Below, one piece after another: positions 46,496 to 58,214 of a stretch of 64,000 nucleotides of DNA. A program made the position numbers and the translations under genes. Under the pieces are notes generated by a model. That model saw only the letters and a program-made list of their open reading frames with translations. It had not been told where the DNA came from and did not search any database. Origin of the DNA: Amylostereum areolatum (taxonomy: Eukaryota; Basidiomycota; Agaricomycetes; Russulales; Stereaceae); assembly GCA_012932865.1 (NCBI GenBank), contig SAXG01000039.1, positions 186,001-250,000 on the forward strand, in the 5' to 3' direction. Each line of letters begins with the position of its first letter. Position 1 is the stretch's first letter.

Positions 46496-46925
46496 GAAAA
46501 CAGTTGGTGGAGGTAAATGTCTGAGATCGGAGAGGACTCGTGGAGGTCATCGTGGACGCGACGCTCGTTCCGCGCTCGTGACTTTCTGAATCTGTGGCGG
46601 GCGCGTCTTCGACTTTGACTTCCGACCACGGCCACGGCGAGTACACTTCCAATCGCTACGCTGCAGATTTCGTGACTGAGTTTAATTTGACAGACATCCG
46701 ATACCCTTGGGATTCTTCCAGCCAGCATTGGCTTCCAAAGTGTTGTCATAACCCTCAATAGCCTCCGCCACCAGACGGTGCACACTGTAGACCCTTGTGT
46801 ACTAACTGAAGGTCGTTTCTTTGCTGTGTAAAACAGGGCTGGGTTTTGATACAACCGGGAGATATCTTGCCATCTTATGCTCGTCGGTACGTCTTCGGAC
46901 CAGTGCTATAATTTGCGTTGGCTTC
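46496..46925. promoter_or_regulatory. Divergent promoter of MED11 and TSC10
   Basis: 430 bases between the two start codons. An in-frame upstream ATG for TSC10 exists at 46821, but the sequence before 46926 reads like leader, not a membrane anchor. Confidence 0.4.
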
Positions 46926-48282
46926 ATGCTGACTTCCACACCACTATTGGCAGCCATCACGTTTGCCGTTCTCATCCTTTCCACCGTGATCACCATGGCC
47001 TGGTCCTTCTTCAGCAGCAAAGCTTGGAACCCTTCTGGTCGTGTACGCTTCTCACCCAGGCCTTGCTCGTTCAGCTGACATAGACCATCGTCCAGCACTG
47101 CTACATCACTGGAGGTTCCGCCGGATTAGGATTGTCCCTGGCGATCCTTCTGACCAAACGAGGCGCGGATGTGTCCATTGTTGCCCGTAGCCAGGCCACT
47201 CTGGATAAGGCCTTGGAGCAGATAGAAGTACGTCGCCAGTCTTACTTTCCGCCTCGCTTGTAGACGACGTGCTTTCCTATGCAGGCCGCACGTGTCTCCC
47301 CGAACCAAATCCTCAAGGCCTATTCTTACGCTCTGGATACCTACGCTGCATCCGTCGAGGCTTTCGATGCAGTCTGCTCGGCGCATGGAGGGAAGGCAGC
47401 CCGATGCCGTTTTCCTGTGTGCTGGCGTAGCGCGCCTCGGCTTTTTCGTGGAGGAAAGCGAGGAAGCACTCAGAAGAGGGATGGACCTGACGTACTGGGT
47501 ATCCGCCTGGACGGCGAAAGTCAGTCTTTTGACTACATGTTTGGCGAATCGACGACTCACTGGTTACACAGGTCGCGTCGCAGCGTATGGCCCAGTCGCG
47601 TTCCCAAGGGAAAATTGTCTTCGTCTCGTCTATCCTCGGGTACGCGGGCCTCATTGGCTACTCAACGTATTCACCTGGGAAGCATGCTTTGCGAGGTTCG
47701 TCACCCCGTGTCTCCTTGAGTATGAACATACCCTTCAACTCCTTCCAGGTCTCGCAGGAGACTTTGCGCCAGGAGCTCCTGTTGTATTCCATCGATATTC
47801 ACATTTACTTTCCTGGGACAATCGCCAGCCCGGGGCACGTCGAGGAGAACAAGACCAAACCTCAAATCACGTCTAAGATCGAAGAGCAGGACGCAGCGAT
47901 GACTCCAGACTACTGTGCTGATGGTCTTTTCAAAGGTATATCTTCTCAGTACCCCAGGACTCGCCTGTGGTCTCACCCATCTCATTTTACAGGCGTCGAA
48001 CGCGGTGACTTCCACATCGCCGACACTTTCAACTCAGAGCTATTCCGCTGCAGCACCCGCGGCGCGACGCCGTACAACAATATCCTCAAAGACTTGGTAT
48101 ATGGATTCATCGGCTTCGTCAGTATCCTGCGCGCATCCCGCTTGTCCCAGAAGACTGACTCCTGGTGACAGGTTGGGCTTCCAGACTGGCGTCGGGGTGT
48201 CGACAAGCTGGTTGTTGCACATAGGAAGGATCACGAGGCGCACCTCGCTTCGAATGGGTTCTACGACTCGGCCAAGCCTTGA
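46926..48282 (+). CDS. TSC10: 3-ketodihydrosphingosine reductase
   Basis: NADPH-dependent short-chain dehydrogenase of sphingolipid synthesis, reducing 3-ketosphinganine on the cytosolic face of the ER. The N-terminal membrane segment is LLAAITFAVLILSTVITMAW. The Rossmann glycine motif CYITGGSAGLGLSLA follows an intron. Further motifs are DAVFLCAGVARLG (the NAG position reads CAG), IVFVSSILGYAGLIGYSTYS with the catalytic Ser, YSPGK (the YxxxK pair), and FPGTIASPG after an intron with LAETLRQELL. The C-terminal reductase-specific part is STRGATPYNN, GLPDWRRGVDKLV and HRKDHEAHLASNGF. Stop at 48282. Two one-base overcalls: CCC 47400-47402 and GG 47757-47758. The YSPGK motif has Gly where the family usually has Ala. 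Identity is secure. Confidence 0.92.
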
Positions 48283-48594
48283 TTCAGCAGGAGCTCAAGC
48301 ATAACGCTTCGTAACATCTGTCTGTGGTGCTTTCGTAGTTTATGTATTGCCTCGATCCCCCGGTACATGCGGAACTCTGATTATATTTCTACCATCTATT
48401 TTTTATATCGGAAGAACGTTTGGACTTGTGAGTTATGCAAGTACGCAAGTTATGAACTACGTAGCAACCTTTGGAAACCTTTCCGTGTACGCGTGAAGAC
48501 TACGCGTCGCGCTTATTTCTTCCCGTGACCGTGTCGCACTACTCCACACGTTCTCCGAGTCCGAGTCTGAGACATCCCTCCGTACCCCACCATC
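48283..48594. other. Spacer between TSC10 and the small membrane protein gene
   Basis: 312 bases, no gene; 3' UTR of TSC10 and promoter of the next gene. Confidence 0.45.
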
Positions 48595-48884
48595 ATGGCC
48601 GGAAGCCCATTGCGCCCACCACCACGGTCCCCAGAGGAGGCAGTCCGACGAAGGACGATATGGCAATCCTACGCAGGTCCGTCTCAACTTCACTCGCATC
48701 CTGGCGACTCGGACGCTCACCCCTGCCTCCCGCGCGTCCAGCCCTCCCCGCCCAGACACGTCTGAGGATATCCGTCGGCATCTGCGCGGTCGCTCTGGCT
48801 GGAATATTCATATCTGACCGCTTAGAGGAAGCCGTACCCCCGCCCAAGCCGACCTCTTCTGCGCCCAACCCCGATTCCCTGTGA
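48595..48884 (+). CDS. Small single-pass membrane protein, conserved type, unknown function
   Basis: Function unknown. Two exons (48595-48676 and 48742-48884) with a 65-base GTCCGT...TCCAG intron give 74 residues. The N-terminus is basic and Pro-rich (MAGSPLRPPPRSPEEAVRRR), then an aromatic segment (IWQSYAALPAQTRLR), one hydrophobic helix (ISVGICAVALAGIFI) and a Pro/Ser tail. I chose this start because the exon frame before the donor is the one that continues smoothly. A longer unspliced frame on the same strand (from 48471) shares only the C-terminal half. The arrangement (positive inside, single helix, Pro-rich short tail) resembles small ER or mitochondrial membrane proteins. Confidence 0.65.
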
Positions 48885-49367
48885 CCATGACCGAAGGAAA
48901 GCTACCTTCGAGGGTGCGTAGTTGCCATTCTAATTTCTCGCGTTATACTAAATTCCAAACCCGATTGTACAAATTCAAAGAATGCGGATGGCCCTTCCAC
49001 ATAACCATACCATCGACTTACCGATAACACGCTTACAGATGCGACACGATGTACAACGACACTCGAAGGGCACCTCCTCTGACCATGAACATTGAATACT
49101 CGCGCCTCCACGAGTTATCTCGTTCGTGTTGGTGGTTCGAAATTCCGAAGTAAGAAACCCACAATGCCAAACGGAAAAGAAACATGCTGGGATTATCTTT
49201 GGATTCGCCCTGTACAGAATACAACGGTGTACACTCTTCTTCCAAATATATGCACAACACGCCCATCGCACCTACTTATCACCAGCATCATCGACATCCT
49301 GAAACGACGAGAAACCCGCAAACCCAGCCGTGCCTCAAAGTCCCGTACAGTGCATCAAACCCACCCT
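48885..49367. other. Convergent 3' ends of the small membrane protein and TBCA genes
   Basis: No gene seen; relatively AT-rich, as expected for 3' UTRs. Confidence 0.45.
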
Positions 49368-50003
49368 TCAAAGCGACGCGATCTCCAACGCCTCCTCCGC
49401 GCGCAAAAGCTCCTCGTCCTGCGCCAGCTCCGGGTTCTTCCTCGCCTGCACCTAAAACGACGACCAAGCCCCCCGCAACCCATCAATACCGGTTTCCCCT
49501 CGCACACGAAAACGCGTCGATGTGGGTGAGAAGGAAAAAAGGGAGGACGCGAACGCACCAACAAATCGCGCAGGTCGCCGACGGCCTTGCCCATCCGCAC
49601 CGACGCGTCTTTCACCATCTTCTCCGACTCCTGCATCATCTTCGTCTGTACCGTGCCGACGCGCCAATGCACCCCATCACACGAAAAAGAAAGAAGAAAA
49701 GGCAAAGAAAAGGCAAGAGGTGGTAAGCCGAGCGCGATCGCGTCGACGCGACAGACGTACGAACCGCGTTGTTGATGTCCCACCCTTCGACGCCTTCCGC
49801 GCGCAGCTTGTCAACTTTCACCGTGGCCTCCACGAGCTCCTTACGATACAACCCGTTCTCCTTGACCAGCCTGCGCCGCGCGTAACGTCCCAGATCAGTC
49901 CCAGTCTCACGGCTGCAGCACGGGAGCGGGATCGCGCGCACCGTTTGGCGACGCCGGATTTGATCTTGAGTTGTCGGCGCGTGGTTTCGAGGTCGGCGCT
50001 CAT
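49368..50003 (-). CDS. TBCA: Tubulin-binding cofactor A
   Basis: Chaperone that holds beta-tubulin released from the chaperonin before heterodimer assembly (Rbl2 in budding yeast, Alp31 in fission yeast). The four exons (49942-50003, 49765-49870, 49559-49645, 49368-49451) have phases that agree and give 112 residues with no frame break. The three-helix pattern of the family is clear: LETTRRQLKIKSGVAKRLVK, ENGLYRKELVEATVKVDKL, the family hallmark ESEKMVKDASVRMGKAVGDL, and a C-terminal helix NPELAQDEELLRAEEALEIA. Length matches the usual 105-115 residues. Confidence 0.92.
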
Positions 50004-52232
50004 CGTGTTGTGTGTCGTAAGTGGATGAAGACGGGTAGGTGAATCGGGTGGGTGGGCGATGAGAGGAGGGCTAAAAAAGGTGATGGCGTGACGGAGGAGG
50101 AGAGCCGACGCGAGTCGTGCTGTTACTAGATCTTGTACGTAGATCGCGGCCTTTCAATTCTCAGAGTCTCGCCTGCGTCCAATTGCTCTATTCTGCTGCA
50201 TGATGCATCGTCATTGTCTTCTTGGGCTCGGTAACGTTATGGCGATGCAGGTCATATACTTACACACGTACGAGGACGGCAGAACTTGGATCTGGTTCTC
50301 GCCGCTCACACGCATAGAACAGTGATGACCGCACCGGCACCGCACCGTATGTATGGGCGCAGTGCTAACAAAAAAAACCCGCCCGTGTCATCGTCATCGT
50401 CACCGTCATCCCAGCCCACACGGCCTCACGCGTTTGTCCGGAATCTCTCATCAGAACTCAAACTCAAACCGCACGACGTGCAAAGTTCAGATCAAAGCGC
50501 ATCGCATTCCAGAAGTCTCCGAAACAACCGACGGGACCGAATGACGGAGACGGACGACGAAAACAGGGAGGAGGGGGGAAGGGGACGTGCGGGAGGGTGG
50601 GAAGCGGGGGGGTGGGGAGGCGTGTGGCTAATCGTACGTAGGAGGGGGTGTGTGTAAGCATATGGTGGGCATAGGGGACAGGGCATAAGGGTGGCATATA
50701 ACATCGGCGCATCGTCGTGATTGAAGTAAGTATAAGCAGTTATGGACGCAGGAAGGGCGGAGGGGTAACGAGCGAGGACCGTCCAGCGAACCCGACTAGC
50801 GAGTGCGAACAAGGCCCCGGGACTCTCGCCTCCGCGCGCCCGCGCCGTCTCACTGCCGTCCCCACTAACCCCTCCCGCTCCAGATCCATCCTCGAACCCA
50901 TCCAACACCGAGCTCGCCGTACGCGCGCACACCGCTCCTCAAAACTCAAGCGTCCCCGCGCGAACTGGCCGCGCGGAAACACGAGGAGGTGCGGCGCGCA
51001 GGTGCACGACTTGCGGTGGTGGGAAAAGTCCGGGGACAGAGAGGAGATGCGGGGGGAGGGCGTGTGTTGGGGGACGGGGGCTTGAGGAGACGACGACCTT
51101 GGATGGGCTTGGGTGGGGACCTCCATGCGCGAAAGCTTTCCTTCGGGACCAAACGAGACAACAACACCGATGGGTGCACCGCCACCCGCGCCCGTCCGAG
51201 GCACCCCTTGACTAGGCCACGGGAAGCGGGGGAAGGCGGACTTGAGGGCGAGGGCAATTGTGCCGCGGACGCTGATCAGACGCCATCGGCGCATTGCGAG
51301 GGGTAAGGGGAGGGGGATAGGAAGTGGATGGATGGATGGATGGATGGATGGATGGATGGATAGGTAGGGGAATGGGGAGATGCAGCACATAAATCAGATG
51401 ATAATAATCGTTAATGCCGTATGCGAGGGGAATGAGACGAGAGATCCGTCTCCTCCACCAGAGGATGCAGGATGAACCGGGCCACTTGAAGACTGCAGGG
51501 AAGGGGGGTAGGGTGTTCGTTCCGGAAGAAAAGGTCGTTAAAGCGCTGTGCGGAGTGGAAGCGGGTGCTGTGATGCCAAAGATTTGGCACGCAATGCACG
51601 CCCAACGAAGGGGTGCGCGCGCAGACGGGTGGGTGGGCAAAGGGCGGACGAGCGACGAGTACGAAGAAAACAAGAATGCGCCGGGCTGACACGGGGCGAA
51701 GCGCGAGCATGCGCGCCTCAAGCCGCTGGTCGGTCCCGGTCTTGTGTCGGTGTCGCGTCACGCTGCCGAGGGCCGTCTTCACAGGGTGCGCTCCAGTCGG
51801 AACAGGCTGTGGTGGGAGTGCGTCGCCGTCGTTGGATCCGCGCCGACCAGGCGGGGCGGTAGACGGGGAGGCAGGGAGGTGCTGGAGGCCGCGGGCCTCG
51901 AGCGGGGAGACCATGGGGATACGAACGGGGCGGATGGTACAAAGAATGGCATGTGCATCGCGGACGCACGAGCAGTCGGGGCCGTGAGGATGGGAGTGCA
52001 GTCCATGGGAATGGCGGAGGAGAGGATGGTGTAAGATGGGAGATGATGGGGGCGTGACAAAAAAATGTAGGTAAAAATGCGGATGATTAGGATAAGTGAG
52101 AAGTCCGTGAGAGCTGAGCTAATAAAGAAGCGTCGGCCTGCGTCCGGGCAGGCGTCCAATCTCATCGATATCATGAAGGCGGGTCGTAAGGAGCACGATG
52201 CCCGCTTTTCGTCAAAGCGCCACGGCGCACAT
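50004..52232. other. Intergenic, about 2.2 kb, no supportable gene
   Basis: Promoter of TBCA on the left and 3' UTR of the bHLH gene on the right. The frames present overlap on both strands and are Arg/Pro-rich. A GGAT tetranucleotide repeat lies at 51325-51362. Confidence 0.4.
51325..51362. repeat. GGAT tetranucleotide repeat
   Basis: About nine GGAT units in tandem. Confidence 0.9.
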
Positions 52233-53259
52233 CTAGAAGGCATTACCGGGGTGGCCAACGGCGGACATGGCCGCACGCTGCCCGGCGGTGTTGAGCATGA
52301 GCGCCTCGTTAACCCTGCGCCGCGGACATAAGCGTCAGTTAGGACGGGTGCAGAGAGAGGAGCCGAGAGCGGCAAGTGACTCACCCTTGAAGGCGCCGGG
52401 TCTCGTTCTCCGCGTTCTGAAGCCGTGTCTGCAACTGCTGCTGCGTCATCTCGAGGTACTTGATGTGGGTCGTCGCTCGGTCGAGGAGCGAGACCTTGCT
52501 CGATTTCTGGTTCGACACCGGGAGGACGTCCTTGAGACGGCGGTAACCGTCCCGAAGCTCGTCGCGCCTCCTTTGCTCCGACTCGATGCGCTGACGGCGG
52601 ATCTCCTCGCGGCGACTAAGGGCCCTAGGGAACGGATCAGCAAAAAAGAGAAAAGAGAAGGATCGATGAGGATATGTGCACGTACACCTCGTTGGAGCCG
52701 CTGCTGGGGATCGGCGCAAAATCGTCGTCGTCGTCCGAAAAGTCCTCCTGCTTGGCCGCGCGCCGCTTGCGGGCCATGGCACCACGGGTGACGGGTGGGG
52801 ACACGGCGATGGGGTTGTAGCGGTGGGAGCGGGGAATGGCGGCGAGGGAGGGCGAGTGGGTGCCAGAACCACGGCTGGTTCGGCCCGATTGCATGCTGTC
52901 CGAAGACATCTCGCCGGCGCTGAGGACGTTGGGGTGGATGCCGCTGTTCATGGGAGGAGTGTAGGGGCGGGCGGGGCTGGTCGTGTACGAAGGACCGGAG
53001 AAGGTGTACTCGGTCATAGGGTTGACGAGATTAAGCCCGGTGAAGCTGAGGCGGGGGGACGACGCTAAAAGGAGAGGATGATGTCAGAGGCGGAGGGAAT
53101 AAACGGGGATGGAAATAGGTACGTACAGGGCATGGGCATGCCGTAGGGTTCGGAGGCATACTGGAGGTAGTCGATGGGGTCGAAGGCAAAGGAGCCGGTC
53201 GCGTCCATGAAGTTGGGGGACTTGGGGTGGTCAAGGACATGCTCAAGTGGGCCTTCCAT
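52233..53259 (-). CDS. bHLH transcription factor (paralogue 1)
   Basis: Nuclear DNA-binding regulator. The exons 53127-53259, 52686-53064, 52385-52624 and 52233-52314 join in phase to 277 residues with no frame break. The N-terminal half is Ser/Pro-rich, with a basic patch ARKRRAAKQ followed by an acidic run. The bHLH domain lies in exon 3: basic region RRQRIESEQRRRDELR, helix 1 GYRRLKDVLP, loop VSNQKSSKVS and helix 2 LLDRATTHIKYLEMTQQQLQ, which continues into a leucine-zipper-like coiled coil. The Glu of the basic region followed by Arg-Arg-Arg predicts E-box binding of the CACGTG type. The same gene layout and near-identical bHLH occur at 60632-61709. Targets unknown. Confidence 0.9.
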
Positions 53260-54719
53260 TGGAGATGACGCGTCGCAGACGGTGAAGGGCGAGAGAGGGA
53301 GAGGGATTGTGAGGGGGGAGAACGTTGACGATCCGAAATAAGTGAGACGAATAAAAGGGAGGACGACGCTGGAGGGTATTTGTTTGCTGTGTGAATAAAA
53401 GATCGGAGCGGGAGACGGGAAATGAACGGACCTGGCGAATACAACAAAGGATGTGGGTGTTGTATTTGCGACGCAACGCTAGCTAGCTTTGAAAACCACG
53501 GAGGGAGAGGACGGGGAAGAAGGGAGAGGAAGAAGAGAAGAAGAGGGGGGGAAGGGGGTTGGGGAAAAGGAAAGGGACGGATAGCGCAGGATGCTTTATA
53601 CAGACGGTCGCCGACTTTGATGAGTTGGTCTGCCTCGTGCGTCCTCCCAAAGCCGTGCTCTCGGCGCCAACCTCTCCCCGTGAGTGGACCCCGTCCAGCG
53701 TCTCCGCCCGGCAACCCCGCCCGACCCGGAAACCCATGATCGTCCCCGTTCCATTCAACAAGGCATCCCCGCCCCGACAGCTCGGCCTGGGCCCGGCCAG
53801 CGTGTCTCTCCCATTCCCAGCTCTCCCCATTCCGCTTTTCTCTTCCCATTTTCATCCACTCCCGACCCGACCGTCCGTACTCGTGAGCCTCGCGCTCGTT
53901 TCACCGCTCTCAACCACTGGCCCCCGCTGCGCCAGCCGCTCGTTTGCTTCCGTCAGCGGAACCCCCGCCACCCTCGACTCGGCTCCCTGCCACGTCGATC
54001 ACACTCCCCACTCTCAATCATATCACAACCAACTTCACTCTCCAGTTCGTTCTTCTCCCCCGACCACTTCATCCAGCACCCAGCTCCGACGTCTAAACCG
54101 TGATCCATTCCATTCCACCGTCCCATCGCACTCCAGGTCCATAGTCCCCCCACGAGGCCGCCCGGTCCCGCACACGCCTTTTTAATCTTCTCTCTTTTCC
54201 TCCTTTTCCCCTCGCTTTTTTCCCTCTCGACCGCAGCCCCGCCTTTTCCCGTTCCGTTCTCCCTCCTTCGTCTCCCTCTCTACTCATCCCGGCCCCCGCT
54301 CCCAATCCCCGCTCCTTTTTTCGCTCCCAGCCCTAGGCGCAGACCCGCGGCCTCCGCCGTCCTCCCAGATCCTACCCTGATCGCAACCCACCGGCCTTCT
54401 TCCGACGTGGTGGAAAATCCGGGAAATGCCCTCCAAATCCGTTTGCGCCCTACCTGGTCCCTGCACCTTTTCACGTACAGCCTAATAGACGCTCCTCCTC
54501 CCCCGCATCCCTCCGCCTTCTCAATAAGAACCAATAAGTCATCAGATTAACCGTGAAACGTAAGCTGTCGTAAAGTCGTAAGGGGTTCGTCAATGTGTGC
54601 GGAACAAAAGAAAACGTCCTTGTTCGAAAACAGAGTGCGAAAGACGGAGCACGGAAATGAACTCTCTGACCCCGCGCGCGGCTCTTGAGCGCGTCCGCTT
54701 GCGGTCCGGTCGAAGCGCG
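53260..54719. other. Promoter region of bHLH paralogue 1 and intergenic
   Basis: No gene. Pyrimidine-rich on the plus strand from 53.8 to 54.5 kb, so the minus-strand leader of any transcript would be purine-rich. Long frames here (up to 208 codons) reflect this composition only. Confidence 0.4.
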
Positions 54720-55830
54720 TTAAGCGTTGTAGTATCCTGCTCCCGGTCAGTCTATCTCCATCCCCGGACAAGCGTGAACACCGACCTCCATAGAAAGGTC
54801 CTTTCATGCTCGCGTAGTGCTCCAAGCGCTTCGAGAACCTCCAGTTCAGGAAGAGCATGTACAACTGGAGATCCCGTCAGTGCCCTTTTCATCCGTCTCC
54901 CGACCGCAAACAGGTGACCAGCCACACGTACCTGGAAGACGAGGTCGATGCCCAACGAGACGATGAACGCCGCGTTCAGACTTGAGAATCCCGCCGTACA
55001 AAACCCGCTCGGCGCGTCCCCCGAGCCGTGGCCTGCTTCGGCGGAGGCTGTCCACAGCACTCCTCCGTTGGCACACTCCCAGTTGATCTTGTCCTTCCTG
55101 TAGCCGGCAAAGCACGCCATGAGCCAAAAATGAACGAACGCCATCAGACGTTTCGGACTGACCCGCGTTGAAGCTCCACGATCATGACGATGGCGCGTAC
55201 GGCGGAAACGACGACGATAAAAGGCCACAGAAATTTGCATACGCGTGTCCAGATGTACGATCGCTGCTCCGAAGCATAGCCAAGCCCATCATTCCCGCGA
55301 AGCACAAGCGAGGGTGCAGGGTTAGCGGATTGGAGATGAACGAACAATGCCGCACGGGACTGACGTTGGAAAGAGCGATAACGTTGATCGCCGCGACGGC
55401 CGCGACGGCCATACCGATACCACCATAGATCAGCCTGAGGAGCGAAATGGTAAGTCGGAAGCGTAGGCGGCGAATGAAATGTATGCGCACCATTCTGGGT
55501 ATACGAAGAACCAGTATTGACCCCACTTGAAAAGGACGATGGACCCTGCGACGCTGTAGGCCTATGGAGAGCGCAGGATAAGGAACGGCGAAATGGTTCC
55601 GAAAGCAGGACCGCGTACAAAGATGACCATGGCCCATGCTATAGCGCCACCCCGCTAGAAAATCATCCGTAGATTAGACTGAGCTACCAATACCATGGCG
55701 ATGTGAAGAATACATACGAGCGGGAGAAGAAGCAGGCAGTTATCACACCTGCGCCGATACCGAGAGCGTCAGCATCTCTCCGACGCACAAAGCAAAGCGG
55801 AGTAACGTACCACATATCGACCGATGATGA
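54720..55830 (-). CDS. Multipass membrane protein, fungal family of unknown function
   Basis: Function unknown; I recall similar proteins in other mushroom genomes. Hydrophobic segments in order: GIGAGVITACFF, AIAWAMVIF, AYSVAGSIVLFKWGQYWFF, LIYGGIGMAVAAVAAINVIA, FLWPFIVVVSAVRAIVMIV, and FSSLNAAFIVSLGIDLVFQ leading to LYMLFLNWRF. A conserved loop reads INWECANGGVLWTAS with GHGSGDAPSGFC, whose cysteines may be disulphide-linked. The C-terminus is KRLEHYASMKGPFYGGYYNA; the last five codons sit on a tiny final exon. Most introns have good donors (GTGCGC, GTCAGT, GTACGT, GTCGGT). The first exons near 55.7-55.83 kb do not join cleanly, so the start is uncertain and a frame break is possible there. 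It lies between the two bHLH paralogues, same strand. Confidence 0.6.
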
Positions 55831-57599
55831 CGTTTGTTCGGGTTGTGGGTTTGGTCGGATAGTGAAATGGGTGTCGCAGAGGAGGGGGAACGTATATACA
55901 AAGAGTGAGAAGGGCCTAGGAAACGGGTATCGTCGTCAAACGTCCGAGCAGGGAGCGCGCGGTCGTCCTCGTCGTCGTCTGAGAAAAGAGCACGTCTGCT
56001 TCTGGAGTCCGCCGTCCGCCTGAGGTTGCCGCACCTGCTTCGATGTGACGTAACCGATCACGTGAGCTTGCATGGTTCGCGTCGTTCAAAATTTGAACCG
56101 TGTTGGCGACTGGCACCAAGTCAAGTGTCCTCATCCCCAACAATCCTTCGTATCCTCAGCGTCTTTGTCGGAAGCGGAACGGTATAGAGCGCAGAGCCCT
56201 TGGGACTGTGATGTACTTCGTTCATGTCGGCTCATCTTCCCAGAATTTCCCCGCCGATATCCCACAGGACGTTCCACACGGAACTTTAGCCACAGCCTCC
56301 CCTACGCCCAACACTCACCTCCTCCGGCGCTCCTAACCTCTCCACGCGCCTACGACCTCATCTCCGTGATAGGTCTTTCTCTCTCGTCGTTATTCCGACG
56401 GGACGCGTCCAACGGGCCACTACTACAGGTCCACTTTTCGACCGGCTCCCGAGGGTCGAAGCACCGCGGACCCATCACAGCACCCATCAGCTTGGACGAC
56501 CTTCGTAGCCATGTGCTGCTACCACCCCATGCCCACTTATTCTCCCAAGCACTGCACCCAACCGCCGCCATCACCGGTCTATCATGTGAACTTACCCAGT
56601 CAACTACCCATTATGTCGTATTTGGACCCCCCCTCAACCTTTTTAATATCATTAACTCCACGGACGGGAGCGCAATCTCAAGTCTATTCTATCCACTCGC
56701 TCCGAACTTTCACTGGTGACCTCAACCGCCGCTGCCGTGTTGTGATGACATGAGCCTTGGCGGAGATACTACCTTAATGTCAGTGCCCCTTACCCAAGAA
56801 GAACGGCATAAACAGTGTCCCAGCGGTTTTTTCTACTCCACCGGTCCAGATCATCCTTCAGCGTCTTTCTCCCAAGACAGGTGTGAAGACCGGGAACCCA
56901 CACTCCTTCGTGACCTGGACTATCTCCTCCTAACCCCGCGCGCTTTCGCTCACCGCATCCTGGGACCCAGCTGACCGTACCTCCATTTTTTTCTTTCTCC
57001 TTGATTAACAAGGCACGACCATCCCGAACGCACCAAGCGTTTCCTTTTTGGTGTTATCCTTGCCACCCCCTGGGCGACGCAGAGACCTACGTAGTCCTCA
57101 GCCTTGCCCCCAGCCCCACCGAACAACTACGTATCTGCCCTGTGGCGTGTATTCCAGGACGTCGGCCCCCCGAACGTTCTTTCATATCTGAACCATCTGT
57201 CGCAAGCTTTCGTCCGCCAATGGGCCGCCAGGTGCAATCGCGCCCATCGCTCGCCACCCCAAACTCGAGCTATGGATGTGTTGTTGGAATACCCTTACGG
57301 ACGCTAGTACCTACGTACTCTCTCAGATGTACAGGGCGACGCGCCTGCCCCGTTCACCAACTCCGATGTCGTTCACCTGCTCATGCATTCACGTACTACT
57401 ACCCCCGGATTACCACCCAACAGAAGAAACCCTCAAGTGTTTCGCCCGCCAACGTCGGAACCCCTACCTTCCGCTTTCGCTCCAGGTGATCTGGGCGATC
57501 GTCTTGATAGCAAACCCAAGAGCCGACCATTCGCTGGGGTGCGTCTTTCTATCCTTAGGAGCAGCCTCGAGGCCGGGTATCTCTTACCAAACGAGCACC
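55831..57599. other. Intergenic, no supportable gene
   Basis: A plus-strand frame of 215 codons (56072-56719) is the longest here. It shows no domain, and two further frames overlap it, so it is not called. Confidence 0.35.
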
Positions 57600-58214
57600 T
57601 CAGGCGCTGGCCTTACGTCCCGAGGGAGGGACCTCTAGCCGCTTCCCCGCAGCATCTTCTGCCTTAGCCGTTCCCCAAGTCTCAATCAAGTCCTCCGGTC
57701 CTCGAGGTTTTGTCTTTTTCGCGCCGTCTTCTCCGTCTTCTGTGACCCGCCACGGACTGGGTACGCGCGGTTGCTCCATCGATCTTCCATCGGCCATCGA
57801 AGGTTGAAAGCGCCAGGTTGCAGCGACCACAAGACCCCAAGAGGAGGAGCGCCGCGTTCCGTGCTGGCGTTCTCGAAGCCCAACCCCGCGCGGACCCGTC
57901 TTTCGTTCGCCACCAGGGCTTCATTTCCCCGTTACTTACCTGACTCGGAAGGGCATCGATCGCCCTTCTCGCACGCCCGTTCCACCACGCCCTAATGTCC
58001 TCTCGCGAGCGGAAAAAATGTGATGGGTCCAACAGCGCACCGCCGAGGAGGATTCAGGAAACCCCTGCCACGATCGCGCTTCGTCTTCTGGAGGATCCGT
58101 CGAATGGACTGCTTGCACCCTCTCTCGATCATCCTCGATCCCGCTCGTCTCGCTAAACGAGTTCATGCTCCCGCTGGCTCCGCCACCGTTTGCGATCGAA
58201 CATACACGCCTCAT
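57600..58214 (-). CDS. Doubtful small gene
   Basis: Low-confidence. Minus-strand frames have the polar, charged composition of a real protein: one contains SFSETSGIEDDRERVQAVHS (58.1 kb), another RSREDIRAWWNGRARRAIDA followed by a strong GTAAGT donor (57.95 kb), and a third the C-terminal-like EDGEDGAKKTKPRGPEDLIE (57.7 kb). They are in different frames and would need introns or indel correction. No domain is recognised. It may be a lineage-specific gene or noise. Confidence 0.2.

Noticed and set aside
22889..48282. Genome-wide programmed +1 frameshifting as an explanation of the broken frames
   Set aside because: The break sites share no codon context but do share short homopolymers, and several neighbouring genes have no breaks; consensus error is simpler.
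56072..56719. 215-codon plus-strand frame
   Set aside because: No domain and overlapped by other frames; cannot be told from chance.
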